Origin: a virus | DNA: 23,108 nucleotides | Strand: one strand, 5' to 3' | Virus record (IMG/VR): IMGVR_UViG_3300018424_000268 | Coordinates: 1-23,108 of that record | Shown here: in pieces, positions 23,108-23,108 of the stretch | How the letters are laid out: each line of letters begins with the position of its first letter | How positions within the stretch are numbered: position 1 is the stretch's first letter | Translations under genes and position numbers: made by a program | The notes under the pieces: model-generated | What the model saw: the letters and a program-made list of their open reading frames with translations, nothing else | What the model was told of the DNA's origin: nothing | The model's database searches: none

Positions 23108-23108
23108 C

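Noticed and set aside
1-23108. Phage-polymerase promoters, tRNA genes, CRISPR arrays, insertion sequences or attachment sites
   Set aside because: I saw no repeated promoter-like sequence between genes, no cloverleaf, no array of spaced repeats and no transposase or integrase.

Overview
The window looks like part of a lytic tailed bacteriophage genome, probably a marine podovirus-like phage of a Gram-negative host. The evidence is close packing of mostly small genes joined by ATGA, TAATG or TGATG stop/start overlaps, a T7-type endonuclease I, a Cas4/RecB-like nuclease, a class I ribonucleotide reductase pair, a DUF3310 protein, and a virion block ending in a 2286-residue protein with a C-terminal lytic transglycosylase. 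Signal peptides and holin-like membrane proteins suit a Gram-negative host. No capsid, portal, terminase, polymerase, integrase, tRNA, CRISPR array or insertion sequence is visible, so the family cannot be fixed here. The two opposed gene blocks and this gene content would suit an HMO-2011-like podovirus, but that is only an impression.

Left block (about 1-7870, all plus strand) is nucleotide metabolism, recombination and host takeover. In order: a PD-(D/E)XK nuclease cut by the left edge, a small unknown gene, endonuclease I, an acidic unknown gene, DUF3310, a 50-residue basic protein, nrdA, nrdB and a small conserved-type gene. Then comes a consensus sigma70 promoter driving a small exported protein. 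After it come a ParB/sulfiredoxin-like protein, an unknown gene, a GT8-like glycosyltransferase, a class I methyltransferase (GTG start), an unknown gene and a second ParB-like protein. The nuclease and reductase genes would recycle host DNA into deoxynucleotides and process replication intermediates. The glycosyltransferase and methyltransferase may modify a surface glycan or another small target.

Right block (about 7860-23107, all minus strand, read right to left) is late functions. It starts at the right edge with a short gene, then three exported proteins (one pilin/spore-coat-U-like, one beta-rich, one with a C-terminal coiled coil) and a one-TM coiled-coil protein. Next are three very small Lys-rich proteins, an EF-hand/two-TM protein and a holin-like protein. 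After the only sizeable gap on this strand (19794-19893, with a 14-bp perfect palindrome) come a small coiled-coil protein, a tiny Cys/Lys protein and five large virion or ejection candidates. The last of these is the giant transglycosylase protein.

The two blocks converge and overlap by 11 bases at 7860-7870 with no visible terminator. The parts most worth a second look are the exported pilin-like module, the EF-hand membrane protein next to a holin candidate, the modular giant protein with HExxH and transglycosylase segments, the exact 22-residue repeats in the 545-residue virion protein, the promoter-driven exported protein at 5034, and the nest of tiny basic proteins.
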